This document shows, one piece after another, positions 9,232-17,416 of a stretch of DNA of 64,000 bases. The DNA is from JAKPAM01 sp047601745 (lineage in GTDB: Bacteria; Pseudomonadota; Gammaproteobacteria; Burkholderiales; Burkholderiaceae_E), in contig JASGIS010000001.1 in NCBI GenBank assembly GCA_047601745.1, positions 5,146,001-5,210,000 of the forward strand, in the 5' to 3' direction. The notes beneath the pieces were generated by a model that was not told the DNA's origin, made no database searches, and saw nothing but the letters and a program-made list of their open reading frames with translations. Every line of letters starts with the position of its first letter. Position 1 is the stretch's first letter. The position numbers and the translations under genes are program-made.

Positions 9232-9705
9232 CTATCTGCGTGGCTGCGGTATCGCGGCAGGCAGGGTCAGGAGGCCGTCCGCACTGCGCGAGATGGCGCG
9301 CGTTTCCCACGGCCCGGATGGCAGCAGCGCGTAGCTGACCAGGCCCCGTATCGATGGGTACTGCGCTTCGGCGATCGGAATGTCGATCTCGCGGTTGTCG
9401 CGTATCTCCGCGCTTCCATTGACCAGGGTTGGAATGCCGATCACGCTGCGCCCGAAGGTCCCATGCATATGGAAGTTGCCCAGATACAGCACTTGCCCAG
9501 GATTGACCGTGAACTCCAACGGCCGGAGCTCGCCTACCGGGCAGACCATTACCGCGCCCCATTTGATGCGCCAGCCTTTGAAGACATGCTTACCCGGAGG
9601 CAACTCCAGCACGTGCACCTGGCCGTAGCGGTCGTCGTAGTGACTCGGTGCGCCGATGCCCATCGCGTTCTCGGTCGAACGCAGCATGCCGTCGTCGAGG
9701 TACAC
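9232..9705 (-). CDS. hypothetical protein, probably truncated at the 5' end
   Basis: A reading frame of 157 residues from a GTG at 9705. The frame stays open upstream to about 9822 and continues like real protein (SIGAGIVSVTNNNDTGSSP), but offers no start codon before an in-frame stop, so the gene has likely lost its signal peptide and start. The visible part is beta-rich: VHVLELPPGKHVFKGW and NPGQVLYLGNFHMHG resemble DUF2846-like outer-membrane or periplasmic lipoproteins that expose a compact beta-sandwich. Function is unknown. The break lies just before the palindrome in front of the HTH gene, consistent with insertion or deletion there. Confidence 0.5.
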   Translation of the reverse strand: MYLDDGMLRSTENAMGIGAPSHYDDRYGQVHVLELPPGKHVFKGWRIKWGAVMVCPVGELRPLEFTVNPGQVLYLGNFHMHGTFGRSVIGIPTLVNGSAEIRDNREIDIPIAEAQYPSIRGLVSYALLPSGPWETRAISRSADGLLTLPAAIPQPRR

Positions 9706-9807
9706 GTAGCTTGGTGACGAGCCGGTGTCGTTGTTGTTGGTAACCGAGACGATTCCGGCTCCGATGGACGCTGGCGATGGCCGAGCAGGTAGCCGTATCG
9801 TCGTCTA

Positions 9808-9839
9808 TACGCCATTGACGCATGTGCGCCAATGGCGTA
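9808..9839. promoter_or_regulatory. 32-base palindrome, likely operator of the HTH gene
   Basis: Arms TACGCCATTG (9808-9817) and CAATGGCGTA (9830-9839) are perfect inverted repeats; inside them CGCA-TG-TGCG pairs again, with a single mismatch between. It lies 37 bases before the HTH gene's start, where a HigA-type protein would bind to repress itself. No T-run follows, so a terminator is less likely. Confidence 0.65.
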
Positions 9840-9875
9840 GTCTGATCAAATCGAAAACCCACGCAGGACGAGGCC

Positions 9876-10193
9876 GTGACCAAAGAAGTGCTCGAAGCTT
9901 GGCGGGAAGTCGCTCACGCCGTGCGCCGCGAACGGCGCACGCGCTTGGCGCGCCTGGTCGGGGCGGCGGCCGAGCACGCCTCGCCCCCACCCGACGAAGA
10001 CGTGGTCGACGTTCGCGCCGTGCGATCGTTGACCGGTCTGAGCCAGACAAGGTTCGCCGAGTTGCTCGGCATCGAAGCGGCGACGCTGCGCAACTGGGAG
10101 CAGGGGCGCCGCACACCGACCGGCCCCGCACGGGCGCTGCTGCGCGCGATCCGCAACAGTCCGGTCGAAGTCATCAAAGCCTTGAGCGCGTAG
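9876..10193 (+). CDS. HigA/NadS-like helix-turn-helix antitoxin-type regulator
   Basis: A 105-residue protein with one XRE-type helix-turn-helix in its second half: VRSLTGLSQTRFAELLGI then AATLRNWEQGRRTPTGPARALLRAI, the signature of HigA/NadS-type antitoxins. The N-terminal 45 residues are basic then acidic, as in antitoxins that cover a RelE-like toxin. No toxin gene lies upstream, where higB would be expected; instead there is the broken reverse-strand gene. It is therefore either an orphan antitoxin or a stand-alone regulator. The palindrome at 9808-9839 suits autoregulation. The hydrolase gene starts 21 bases downstream, so they may be cotranscribed. Confidence 0.85.
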   Translation: MTKEVLEAWREVAHAVRRERRTRLARLVGAAAEHASPPPDEDVVDVRAVRSLTGLSQTRFAELLGIEAATLRNWEQGRRTPTGPARALLRAIRNSPVEVIKALSA

Positions 10194-10214
10194 ACCCGCA
10201 AGTAAGGAACCGAC

Positions 10215-11423
10215 ATGCCCTCCATCAACCGCAGCCAATTGGCCGATCTGCGCGGCGCGAGTCTGCTCGCCTTCGGCGCGCTCGCCGGCGTCAGCCGCCT
10301 CGTGCAGGACATGCATACGACAATCGAGCGTCGTCCCGCGCCGATCGGGGCGTTGCCGATCTTGCCGGCCCGCGGCATCACCGGCCTCGTCTACCGCAGC
10401 GTGCATGACGGGCTCCGTCTGACGGGAGCGGGGACCAACGCGGTGCTCGCGCCGTTCGAGCAAATCCTTGCGTCCGGCGAGCGAACGCGCAAGCGTGAGG
10501 CGCTGGTCGCCATCGTCAATGGTCTCTACGGCGACCACCTGGACCGCACCGGCAACCCGCTCGCGATCGAGATGTCGCTGCGCTACCAGCAGCGGGCGAT
10601 CGACGTCGCCAACCCCGGCGAGAGCTTGCGTTCGGCCGGCAGTCCGCCGGCGTCTTCGCGACTGCTGATCCTCGTCCACGGCTTGTTCATGAACGACCTG
10701 AAGTGGAGCCGCGACGGTCACGATCACGGCGCGGCGCTGGCCGCCGAACTCGGCTATAGCGTTCTCTACCTTCACTACAACAGCGGACTTCACATCCACG
10801 ACAACGGCCGGCAGCTTGCGAACCTGCTCGAGCAGTTGGTCGAGAACTGGCCGGTCGCGGTCGACGAGGTGTCGATCATCGGGCACAGCATGGGCGGGCT
10901 CGTCGCGCACAGCGCCTGCATGCATGCCGAGCAGCATGAGCAGACCTGGATCGAGCGCTCGAGCCGACTGATCTTCCTCGGCGCCCCGCTTCTCGGCGCA
11001 CCGCTCGTGCGCGGCGGCCACCTGCTCGACGTGCTACTCGACCAAAGCCCCTACTCTGCACCGCTGGCGCGCGTGCGCAAGCTGCGCAGCGCCGGCATCA
11101 AGGATCTGCGTCATGGCGTCGTGTCGGCCGAGCCGCTGACGCAAGCGAGCTTGCCGCGCGGCGTCAAATGCTATGCGGCGGCGACGACGCGCGGCGATCG
11201 GCAAGGACTGTTGGCTGACAAGCTGATCGGCGATGGTCTGGTGCCGGTGGACAGCGCGCTGGGCCGCCACAGCGATCCGGCCAAGACCTTGCCGATCCCG
11301 GAATCGCAGCAGTGGGTCGGCCAGGGCATCAGCCATCTGGAGATGCTGAGCAGCCCCCAGGTCTACGCCCGGCTGCGTGACTGGCTCGGCGAACGTGTTC
11401 CAAAGGCGCGCACCGTGGGGTGA
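10215..11423 (+). CDS. alpha/beta hydrolase (lipase/PGAP1-like)
   Basis: A 402-residue serine hydrolase. LLILVHGLFMNDLKW (about residues 152-166) gives the first strand and oxyanion region. IIGHSMGGLVAHSA (about residues 221-234) is the nucleophile elbow, with Ser in GHSMG. Late residues GDGLVPVDSALG supply the likely acid Asp, and GISHLEMLSS the His. No signal peptide is visible, so it probably acts in the cytoplasm on esters or lipids. The first 140 residues are helical and unassigned; they may be a lid or membrane-binding part. It follows the HTH gene by 21 bases. Confidence 0.85.
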   Translation: MPSINRSQLADLRGASLLAFGALAGVSRLVQDMHTTIERRPAPIGALPILPARGITGLVYRSVHDGLRLTGAGTNAVLAPFEQILASGERTRKREALVAIVNGLYGDHLDRTGNPLAIEMSLRYQQRAIDVANPGESLRSAGSPPASSRLLILVHGLFMNDLKWSRDGHDHGAALAAELGYSVLYLHYNSGLHIHDNGRQLANLLEQLVENWPVAVDEVSIIGHSMGGLVAHSACMHAEQHEQTWIERSSRLIFLGAPLLGAPLVRGGHLLDVLLDQSPYSAPLARVRKLRSAGIKDLRHGVVSAEPLTQASLPRGVKCYAAATTRGDRQGLLADKLIGDGLVPVDSALGRHSDPAKTLPIPESQQWVGQGISHLEMLSSPQVYARLRDWLGERVPKARTVG

Positions 11424-11770
11424 GCGGGGGAACCTTGTCCCATGAATGCTCTCACGCTGCACTACCCCCTCTCTCCTCCTACTGCCACGAGGTGCTTATC
11501 GCGATCGACGTGCGCTAGTGGGATCGCCTTTTCGATCGGCTGATGGATCATCCGTCGGTGGCGCTCGCCGTCGATCAAGCGCGTCCCTATTTCAAGGTCC
11601 ATCCTGGACGTGCCGGCTTGGCGCGGCGTTTCTTCGATCAGAAGGCCGTCTGAGATGCGAGCGATCTCCGAACCTGCACGCCTCGATCGCCTGTCAGGTC
11701 TTCGACGAGAAGAACCCGGCCTATCAGGCCGAGCCGCCCGTCGCGCCAGGGCGCCATCGAAGCCCCGCGA
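11424..11770. other. non-coding stretch with a possible gene remnant
   Basis: No intact gene. On the plus strand about 11517-11654 reads WDRLFDRLMDHPSVALAV and then ARPYFKVHPGRAGLARRFFD before a stop, which looks like the tail of a lost protein rather than random frame, but I cannot place its family. The remaining bases show nothing. Confidence 0.35.
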
Positions 11771-12928
11771 CTAATGCGCGGAGAACAATTCGACCACGCC
11801 CCGCGGTGCATCGTTGCCGAAGAAACGCCGATGGTTCCGAGCCGTCCGGTCGGCCACGGCGGCGCTGCGCGGAAAGAGTGCCCGTTCATACGCCGCGAGG
11901 GCTGCCTCGATGTCTCCGAGATGCTCGCGCAGCGCCAAGCCCAGTTCGGCGCCATCCAGGATCGCGAGGTTGGCGCCCTCACCCGCGAATGGCGACATCA
12001 GGTGGGCCGCATCGCCCACGAGGGTAATGCCGGGAACGCGATCCCATCGGTGGTCGATCGGCAATGCATGGATGGACCGCACGATCGGCGGAGTATCGCT
12101 ATCGGTGACCAGCGCCAGAAGCGATGGTGCCCAACCCTCGAATTCGTCGGCGAGGCGACGCAGTGCGAGCGCCGGCCGGCTGAAGTCGATGGCGTTGATC
12201 CACATTTCCGGCCGGTTCAGCGCGACATAGGTACGCAGTGCGCCGCTCGCGTAGTGGTGGGCCAGGATGCCTCGGCCCGGTTCGACCGCCATCAACGTGC
12301 CGCAGCCGATCGCCTCGGCGCTGGCCGGGTATCGCGTATCGCCATCGAAGAGATGGGTTTCGATGAAGGTCGTGCCGACGTATGCGGGCTTTGCGGCCGA
12401 AAGCAGCGGACGAACCTTCGACCAGGCGCCATCGGCGCCGACCAGCAGATCCGCCGTGATCATCGAACCGTCGGCGAAAGCCAGTTGGTACCGACCGTCG
12501 GCAACGCGGCTCGCGTGCACGAGCTTGCGGCCCCACTGGACGGTGTCGGCAGGCAGAGATTCGATCAGCAACCGGCGCAGAGCGCCTCGGTCGACCTCGG
12601 GCTTGGCCGTGCTGCCCGAGCCGGGCTTGTCGAGCAGGACATTGCCATGCCGGTCGACGACGCGTTTGGCATCCTCGCCCGGGAGCGCGAGCTCGAGAAA
12701 CTCGTCGTGGAGACCCGCGGCCTTCAGCCCGAGTTGGCCGTTGTATTCGTGGATGTCCAGCAAGCCGCCCTGTGCCCGCGCATCGGGCGAAGCTTCGGCT
12801 TCGTAGATCGTCGCGGAAATGCCGTTGACGTGAAGGACACGTGCGAGCGTCAAGCCGCCAAGGCCGGCACCGGCGATAGCGATACGGGGTTGCGCGGAAG
12901 GCAATGCGGAGTCGTGGTGCAGGTTCAT
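11771..12928 (-). CDS. FAD-dependent monooxygenase, TetX-like
   Basis: A 385-residue class A flavoprotein monooxygenase. IAIAGAGLGGLTLARVL (about residues 17-33) is the FAD dinucleotide motif, LLVGADGAWSKVRPLL the DG motif, and ITLVGDAAHLMSPFAGEGAN the GD motif with the flavin-binding Asp. GGLLDIHEYNGQLGLKAAGL and the overall pattern most resemble TetX-type tetracycline destructases and their many environmental relatives, which hydroxylate aromatic or polyketide substrates. Actual antibiotic inactivation cannot be judged from sequence. It is a single-gene unit; a perfect palindrome 127 bases upstream may be its operator. Confidence 0.9.
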   Translation of the reverse strand: MNLHHDSALPSAQPRIAIAGAGLGGLTLARVLHVNGISATIYEAEASPDARAQGGLLDIHEYNGQLGLKAAGLHDEFLELALPGEDAKRVVDRHGNVLLDKPGSGSTAKPEVDRGALRRLLIESLPADTVQWGRKLVHASRVADGRYQLAFADGSMITADLLVGADGAWSKVRPLLSAAKPAYVGTTFIETHLFDGDTRYPASAEAIGCGTLMAVEPGRGILAHHYASGALRTYVALNRPEMWINAIDFSRPALALRRLADEFEGWAPSLLALVTDSDTPPIVRSIHALPIDHRWDRVPGITLVGDAAHLMSPFAGEGANLAILDGAELGLALREHLGDIEAALAAYERALFPRSAAVADRTARNHRRFFGNDAPRGVVELFSAH

Positions 12929-13054
12929 GGCAGCGTTCCAGTGGCTGCGAGCGTTCGCGTCGATACGCGACAGTTCGCAGAAAAGCCGACAGATGTCGGG
13001 GGAACGCTGGCCGACCTCGCTAGGACTGCTGGGCGGCGTGTACTCGATTGTCTG

Positions 13055-13071
13055 GTGCCATTAATTGGCAC
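13055..13071. promoter_or_regulatory. 17-base palindromic operator candidate
   Basis: GTGCCATTAATTGGCAC is an inverted repeat of GTGCCA around an AT-rich centre, upstream of the monooxygenase start (reverse strand). On that strand a TTGCCT element precedes it and GACAAT follows, so the palindrome would sit in a promoter spacer, the usual place for a TetR- or MarR-type operator. The regulator is not obvious. Confidence 0.5.
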
Positions 13072-13199
13072 AGGCAACCGTTTTTCGCGGTCTTCGAGAG
13101 CGCAGTATCGCACGGTTCGGCCATCAGGAAGCTCGGATGCTCCCGGACCAGACAGGCTCGCCCGCGTCTATTGCGCAAGCCTTCTTGCGACGACGCCAT

Positions 13200-14288
13200 T
13201 CATGCACGCCCCTTCCCGTGGGCAGCCGCTCCCGTCGTGGCGCGCCTGTCGGCAAGCAGCCGAACGGCGACGATCAATGCCGACGCGACGGTGACGGCTC
13301 CCGCCAGATAGACCGAAGCGATGCCCTGCGCACCGGCCAACGCGCCAGCCAACGGGCTCGTGATCCCCAGCGCGATATCCAGGAACGCCACATAAGCGCC
13401 CATCGCAAGGCTGCGGGTTTGCGGCGGCGCGCGTCGGACGGCTTCCACACCGAAGCCGGGAAACGCGAGGGAGTATCCGAAGCCGGTCAGCGCCGCTCCC
13501 AGGTAGGCGATGGATGCGGTATCGCTTCCCCAGATGAAGAACTGCCCGACCGCTTCGATGGCGACGCTCACGAGCGCCACCTTCGCGCCTCCCAGTTTGT
13601 CCGGCAGATGGCCAAAGAGGACGCGCGCACCGATGAAGGCCGCTCCGAACGCGGTGAATGCCAGCGAAGAGTCCCCCCACTGCTTGGCCGCGAACAGCAG
13701 GGCAATGAAGCCCGTGATCAGACCGAAGCCGACGCTGGACAGCGCCAACCCCATTCCCGGCCAGAGCACCGCGCTCAGTACTTTGTAGAACGGCGTTCGG
13801 CGAACGGCCGAAGGCGCGACGCCGGCGTTCTGCGGTCCGACCAGCCCGAGCGACCAACCCAACGCTCCGGTGGCAATGAGACTTTCGCCCAGCGCCAGCA
13901 GGATGCGGCCCAGCACCACGATCCACACCGACGTGGCCGGCGTCGCGACGAAAGCCATCGACGCCAGATAAGCCAGGCCGGAACCGGCCGCGAACAGGCA
14001 GCCGATGATGACCGCGCGCTTGGGGCCTCGCAGGTCGGCGAGATTGCCGGCCCATGGGCGGGACAGCAGCGCAACGATGAACTGCAAGCCGATGACCATG
14101 CCGATCACCAGCGTGCCGACACCGAGCGTTTCGTGCAGGTGCAGCGGCAGGACCGGCATCTGCATCCCGATAGTGAGGAACCCGACGAAGACCGCCAGCG
14201 CAATGGGCAGTAACGTCACGAAGACCTTGGCACCGGAGGGCAGTGCCATCGCAGGAGCCGGAGAAAGCGGAGTTTGTGTTCGAGACAT
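13200..14288 (-). CDS. MFS transporter (drug/sugar efflux type)
   Basis: A 362-residue major facilitator with hydrophobic segments spread over its whole length, somewhat short of the usual 390-400. The ATG at 14288 (MSRTQTPLSPAPAM) was chosen because an upstream extension is charged and unlike a transporter. Residues VTLLPIALAVFVGFLTIGMQMPVL start helix 1; RPWAGNLADLRGPKRAVIIG is the conserved loop 2-3 motif GxLaDrxGxkr. It resembles YhhS/arabinose-efflux-type exporters. The methyltransferase gene lies 142 bases upstream on the same strand, then the divergent TetR gene, so this exporter may belong to the TetR-controlled unit. Confidence 0.9.
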   Translation of the reverse strand: MSRTQTPLSPAPAMALPSGAKVFVTLLPIALAVFVGFLTIGMQMPVLPLHLHETLGVGTLVIGMVIGLQFIVALLSRPWAGNLADLRGPKRAVIIGCLFAAGSGLAYLASMAFVATPATSVWIVVLGRILLALGESLIATGALGWSLGLVGPQNAGVAPSAVRRTPFYKVLSAVLWPGMGLALSSVGFGLITGFIALLFAAKQWGDSSLAFTAFGAAFIGARVLFGHLPDKLGGAKVALVSVAIEAVGQFFIWGSDTASIAYLGAALTGFGYSLAFPGFGVEAVRRAPPQTRSLAMGAYVAFLDIALGITSPLAGALAGAQGIASVYLAGAVTVASALIVAVRLLADRRATTGAAAHGKGRA

Positions 14289-14430
14289 ACGGATACTCGG
14301 AAATTGAGCTTTGCGGATCAGCCCGTGTAGCAGCCGGGCTGATCCAGATCGACGAGCAGGCCCGGGCCTTGGGGCTTCCAGCCGGGCAGCTCGCGCGTGC
14401 GAGTGCCGGACACGGACCGTTGGTGTTGAT

Positions 14431-15090
14431 TCATCCCAGCCGGATCGACAGCTCCACGTCCTCGCCGAACGGCACGGACAGGTAGCCGTTTTCCGGGGCG
14501 CGCACGCGCGCCAGGTATTCCGGGCTGTAGTCGGCGTTGTCGGCAACGATCAGCGCGCCGGGTCGCAGGCGGCTCTCGACCAGATCGAGAACTTCGCAAT
14601 AGATCGACTTGGCGCCATCGAGCAACAGCAGGTCGATGGACTCCGGAAGGTCCGCGGCCAGCGTTTTCAGCGCGTCGCCTTCGCGGATCTCGACGAGATC
14701 GCCCACGCCGCCCTCGATCAAGTGCTGGCGGGCCTTCGCCACTTTCGACGGCTCGAACTCGCTGCCGATCAGGCGGCCGCCGCCGTTGTCGCGCAGCGCC
14801 GCCGCCAGGTACAGCGTCGAGATCCCGAACGAAGTGCCGAACTCGACGATGTCGCGCGCGTTCGTGCTGCGCGCCAGTTGGTACAGCAGCACGCCGGTCT
14901 CGCGCGACACCGGCAACCACAGCTCTTTGGCGCGGCTGTAGAAGTCGAGGTATTCGGTCTTGCTGCGCATCAGGCGCTCGCGCTCCGCGCGGGGAATGCC
15001 GGCCATTGCCGGGTCGGAGACCTGCCCGGCCTGCTCGAACAGGCGATCCAGCAAGGGGGCCAGCGGTGCGTTGGTCAGTGTCGAAAACAT
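14431..15090 (-). CDS. O-methyltransferase (class I SAM-dependent)
   Basis: A 219-residue methyltransferase of the cation-dependent O-methyltransferase type. The ATG at 15090 (MFSTLTNAPLAPLLDRLFEQ) is chosen over an upstream frame that enters the operator region. VEFGTSFGISTLYLAAAL (about residues 76-93) is the SAM motif I; IGSEFEPSKVAKA carries the acidic motif II, and IDLLLLDGAKSIY the metal/substrate Asp region. Such enzymes methylate catechols, quinol-like or acyl substrates. It is divergent from tetR, with repeated operators between them, so repression by that TetR protein is very likely. Confidence 0.9.
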   Translation of the reverse strand: MFSTLTNAPLAPLLDRLFEQAGQVSDPAMAGIPRAERERLMRSKTEYLDFYSRAKELWLPVSRETGVLLYQLARSTNARDIVEFGTSFGISTLYLAAALRDNGGGRLIGSEFEPSKVAKARQHLIEGGVGDLVEIREGDALKTLAADLPESIDLLLLDGAKSIYCEVLDLVESRLRPGALIVADNADYSPEYLARVRAPENGYLSVPFGEDVELSIRLG

Positions 15091-15136
15091 GAAGTTGTCC
15101 TGGTCGAGGGTTCGGAAGCGAGGCGATCGGGCATCG

Positions 15137-15208
15137 CGCATTGAATGCGATCAAATATTCGCATTAAAGAAATAATATGATCAAACCGTCGCATTGAAAA
15201 TTCGCATT
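15137..15208. promoter_or_regulatory. TCGCATT/AATGCGA operator array upstream of the methyltransferase gene
   Basis: CGCATTGAATGCG (15137-15149) is a perfect palindrome; AATGCGA (15144-15150) and TCGCATT (15159-15165) form an inverted pair with 8 bases between; two more TCGCATT copies follow at 15189-15195 and 15202-15208. Located just before the methyltransferase start on the reverse strand, these are most likely sites for the adjacent TetR repressor. Confidence 0.75.
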
Positions 15209-15373
15209 GGCGTTCGCGTTTTCGTGGCGGCCCGATGCGAGCCGAGAATCGCCGAGACCTCCTTCAAAACAAGGCGATCCGGCTGATCCGGTCGAACCCC
15301 GAAGGCGGTGCGAGTACGAAAGATTCAGGTTTTCCGTCAGAAAGAACGGCGGCGTTACCGCGATCCGGCTAAT

Positions 15374-15394
15374 ATGCGATTTTTTCTTCGCATT
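15374..15394. promoter_or_regulatory. second TetR operator, in front of tetR
   Basis: ATGCGA (15374-15379) and TTCGCATT (15387-15394) form an inverted repeat of the same element as the array at 15137-15208, 60 bases before the chosen TetR start. It fits autoregulation. Confidence 0.7.
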
Positions 15395-15453
15395 CGACGA
15401 TGCGGTCGAACGATGGGATTTCCCTGCGTCGAGACTGGCATCGCCCAACGACC

Positions 15454-16095
15454 ATGACCACTCGCCGCCGCCCTCAGATCGCCTCGCGCAAACAACCTCA
15501 GCAAGCGCGCTCGACTGAATTGGTCGCCGCCATTCTGGAAGCCGCCACCCAGGTTCTGGCCCAGGAAGGCGCCACCCGGTTCACGACGGCGCGCGTCGCC
15601 GAGAAGGCCGGCGTCAGCGTCGGGTCGATCTATCAGTATTTCCCCAACAAGGCGTCGATCCTGTTCCGTCTCCAGGTCGATGAGTGGATGCAGACGACCC
15701 GGATGCTGCGGAGCATCCTCGAAGATGCCGATACGCCGCACCTGGAGCGCCTGCGTGCGCTCGTGCACGCCTTCCTTCGCTCCGAGTGCGAAGAGGCCGA
15801 GGTTCGCGGTGCGCTCAATGACGCGGCCCCGCTCTATCGCGACAGCCCGGAGGCGCGCAAGGCCCGGGCCGAAGGCGACCGAATGATCGATGCCTTCATG
15901 GCGGAGGCCTTGCCGAGGGCATCCTCCGCAACCCGCAAACTGGCCGGCGATCTCGTTTTCACGACGCTCAGCACGGTAGGCAGCAGCTTCTCGCAAACCC
16001 GGCGGACCAAGGCGGAGATCAAGGCCTATGCCGATGCGATGGCCGACATGTTCTGCGCCTACCTGAAAGGCATCGAAGGCTCCTCGCTTCGGTAG
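15454..16095 (+). CDS. TetR family transcriptional regulator
   Basis: A 213-residue TetR repressor. The ATG at 15454 (MTTRRRPQIASRKQ) gives the normal basic N-terminal tail; an in-frame ATG at 15400 would overlap the operator. The helix-turn-helix reads RFTTARVAEKAGVSVGSIYQYFPNKASIL (about residues 45-73), a textbook match. The C-terminal ligand domain resembles the TetR_C group found beside methyltransferases and exporters. Four to six copies of a TCGCATT element in the intergenic region are its likely sites, so it should control itself, the methyltransferase and perhaps the MFS gene. Confidence 0.95.
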   Translation: MTTRRRPQIASRKQPQQARSTELVAAILEAATQVLAQEGATRFTTARVAEKAGVSVGSIYQYFPNKASILFRLQVDEWMQTTRMLRSILEDADTPHLERLRALVHAFLRSECEEAEVRGALNDAAPLYRDSPEARKARAEGDRMIDAFMAEALPRASSATRKLAGDLVFTTLSTVGSSFSQTRRTKAEIKAYADAMADMFCAYLKGIEGSSLR

Positions 16096-16172
16096 CCGGG
16101 CGCCTGAACTCGTCGTCGAGTCGCATCTCGGCGATCTCGAACTCGTATTGAAACGACCCGTTCTTCTCCCGC

Positions 16173-17087
16173 TTACGGCGCCATCCCACCGAGCGTTCCG
16201 GCTGCCGGTGCCGGCGGTTTCGGCTCCTCCGGGAGCGGGATGAACTCTGCATCATCGGCATCCGGCAGCTTCATCCTTCCGGCCTTCCAATCGGATGCCG
16301 CCTGCGCGAGCCGTTCCTTCGAAGAGGACACGAAGTTCCAGTAAAGGAACCGCTCCCCGACGGGCTCACCGCCGAGAATCATGACCGCGGAGCCTTGCAG
16401 CGCCCGCACGCGCGAGGCGGCGGCGGCGAGCACCAGCATCCTGCCCGCCTCGTGCCGCGAGCCATCCAGCTCCACCGCGCCGGTCGCGATGTAGAGCGCA
16501 CGCTCCGTGTATCCGCCCGGGATCTCCGCTGTCGCGCCCGGCGCCATATCGAGATGGGCGTAGAACAGCGGCGAGTACGTTTCGGTGCCGGCAGTCAGGC
16601 CGTAGGCGCTGCCGGCGATGAGCTGCCCGTTCACGCCGGCGTCACTCCATCTGGGTAGCCCGCTCCCGGCATGATGGGAAAAGGACGGGGCGATTTCTTC
16701 CAGTTCGGTCGGTAGCGCGACCCACGCCTGGATGCCGTGCAGGCGATCGCCCTGCACCCGTGCGCGCTCGAACCGCTCGCTGTGCGTGATGCCGCGTCCC
16801 GCAGTCATCCAGTTCACTTCCTGTGGCCGGATCACCTGCTCGTAGCCGAGGCTGTCGCGATGCATCACCTCGCCGGCGAACAGGTAGGTCACCGTGGCGA
16901 GACCGATGTGCGGATGGGGGCGGATGTCCATGCGCCGATCGAGGCCTGGCGCGAGGTCGAGCGGCCCCATGTGGTCGAAGAAGATGAACGGCCCCACCAT
17001 GCGCCGCTTTGCGAACGGCAGCACGCGACCCACTTCAAAGCCGCCGCCGAGGTCGCGACGCCGCTGCTCGATGACCATCTCGATCAT
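16173..17087 (-). CDS. pirin family protein
   Basis: A 304-residue bicupin. The N-terminal cupin holds the metal site: RMDIRPHPHIGLATVTYLF with two His, and GEVMHRDSLG followed by QEVNWMTAGRGITHSER, giving the remaining ligands. The C-terminal cupin (PGATAEIPGGYTERALYIATGAVELDG) is intact. Bacterial pirins act as quercetin dioxygenases or redox-sensing regulators. Its ATG overlaps the stop of a short upstream frame (the LLM remnant) by the sequence ATGA, so translation is coupled to what is left of that gene. Divergent LysR and an isochorismatase-type gene follow, a frequently seen grouping. Confidence 0.93.
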   Translation of the reverse strand: MIEMVIEQRRRDLGGGFEVGRVLPFAKRRMVGPFIFFDHMGPLDLAPGLDRRMDIRPHPHIGLATVTYLFAGEVMHRDSLGYEQVIRPQEVNWMTAGRGITHSERFERARVQGDRLHGIQAWVALPTELEEIAPSFSHHAGSGLPRWSDAGVNGQLIAGSAYGLTAGTETYSPLFYAHLDMAPGATAEIPGGYTERALYIATGAVELDGSRHEAGRMLVLAAAASRVRALQGSAVMILGGEPVGERFLYWNFVSSSKERLAQAASDWKAGRMKLPDADDAEFIPLPEEPKPPAPAAGTLGGMAP

Positions 17088-17233
17088 GACGCGCCTCCTG
17101 CCTGTTTGCCGCGCGCACGATCGGCCGTTTCGACCTCCGCGAGCAGGTCGGCCATGCGCTCGGCGGCCGACGGGAGCATGCCCGTAGCGGGATCGGGAAG
17201 AATGACGGCAAGACCGTCCACACCGATTTTCAT
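17084..17233 (-). pseudogene. N-terminal remnant of an LLM class flavin-dependent oxidoreductase
   Basis: A 49-codon frame beginning MKIGVDGLAVILPDPATG and continuing AAERMADLLAEVETADRA, which is the start of bacterial luciferase-like (LLM) oxidoreductases of about 340 residues. Right after the ADRA helix the sequence jumps to RGKQAGGAS and stops, overlapping the pirin start. A deletion has therefore removed about 300 codons while keeping the promoter, start and coupling to pirin. It may still be translated as a leader. Confidence 0.75.
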
Positions 17234-17416
17234 GAAGAATCCTTGCAAGCTCACTTCATGCCGTTGCCGGTTGATTCATGCCTTTCCAGGCCAGCATTGT
17301 GCTAATTACCCGGTCCATGCGCCAGTACCGTTCCGCGGTGATCTGTGTCGCGGATACGGGAACGCTACAGTGAAAGTTTCCATGTCAGGATGGGACGCGG
17401 AAACAGGAGCACCAAG

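Noticed and set aside
11774..13294. 506-residue plus-strand frame over the TetX-like gene
   Set aside because: Antisense to the flavin monooxygenase, which has all FAD motifs.
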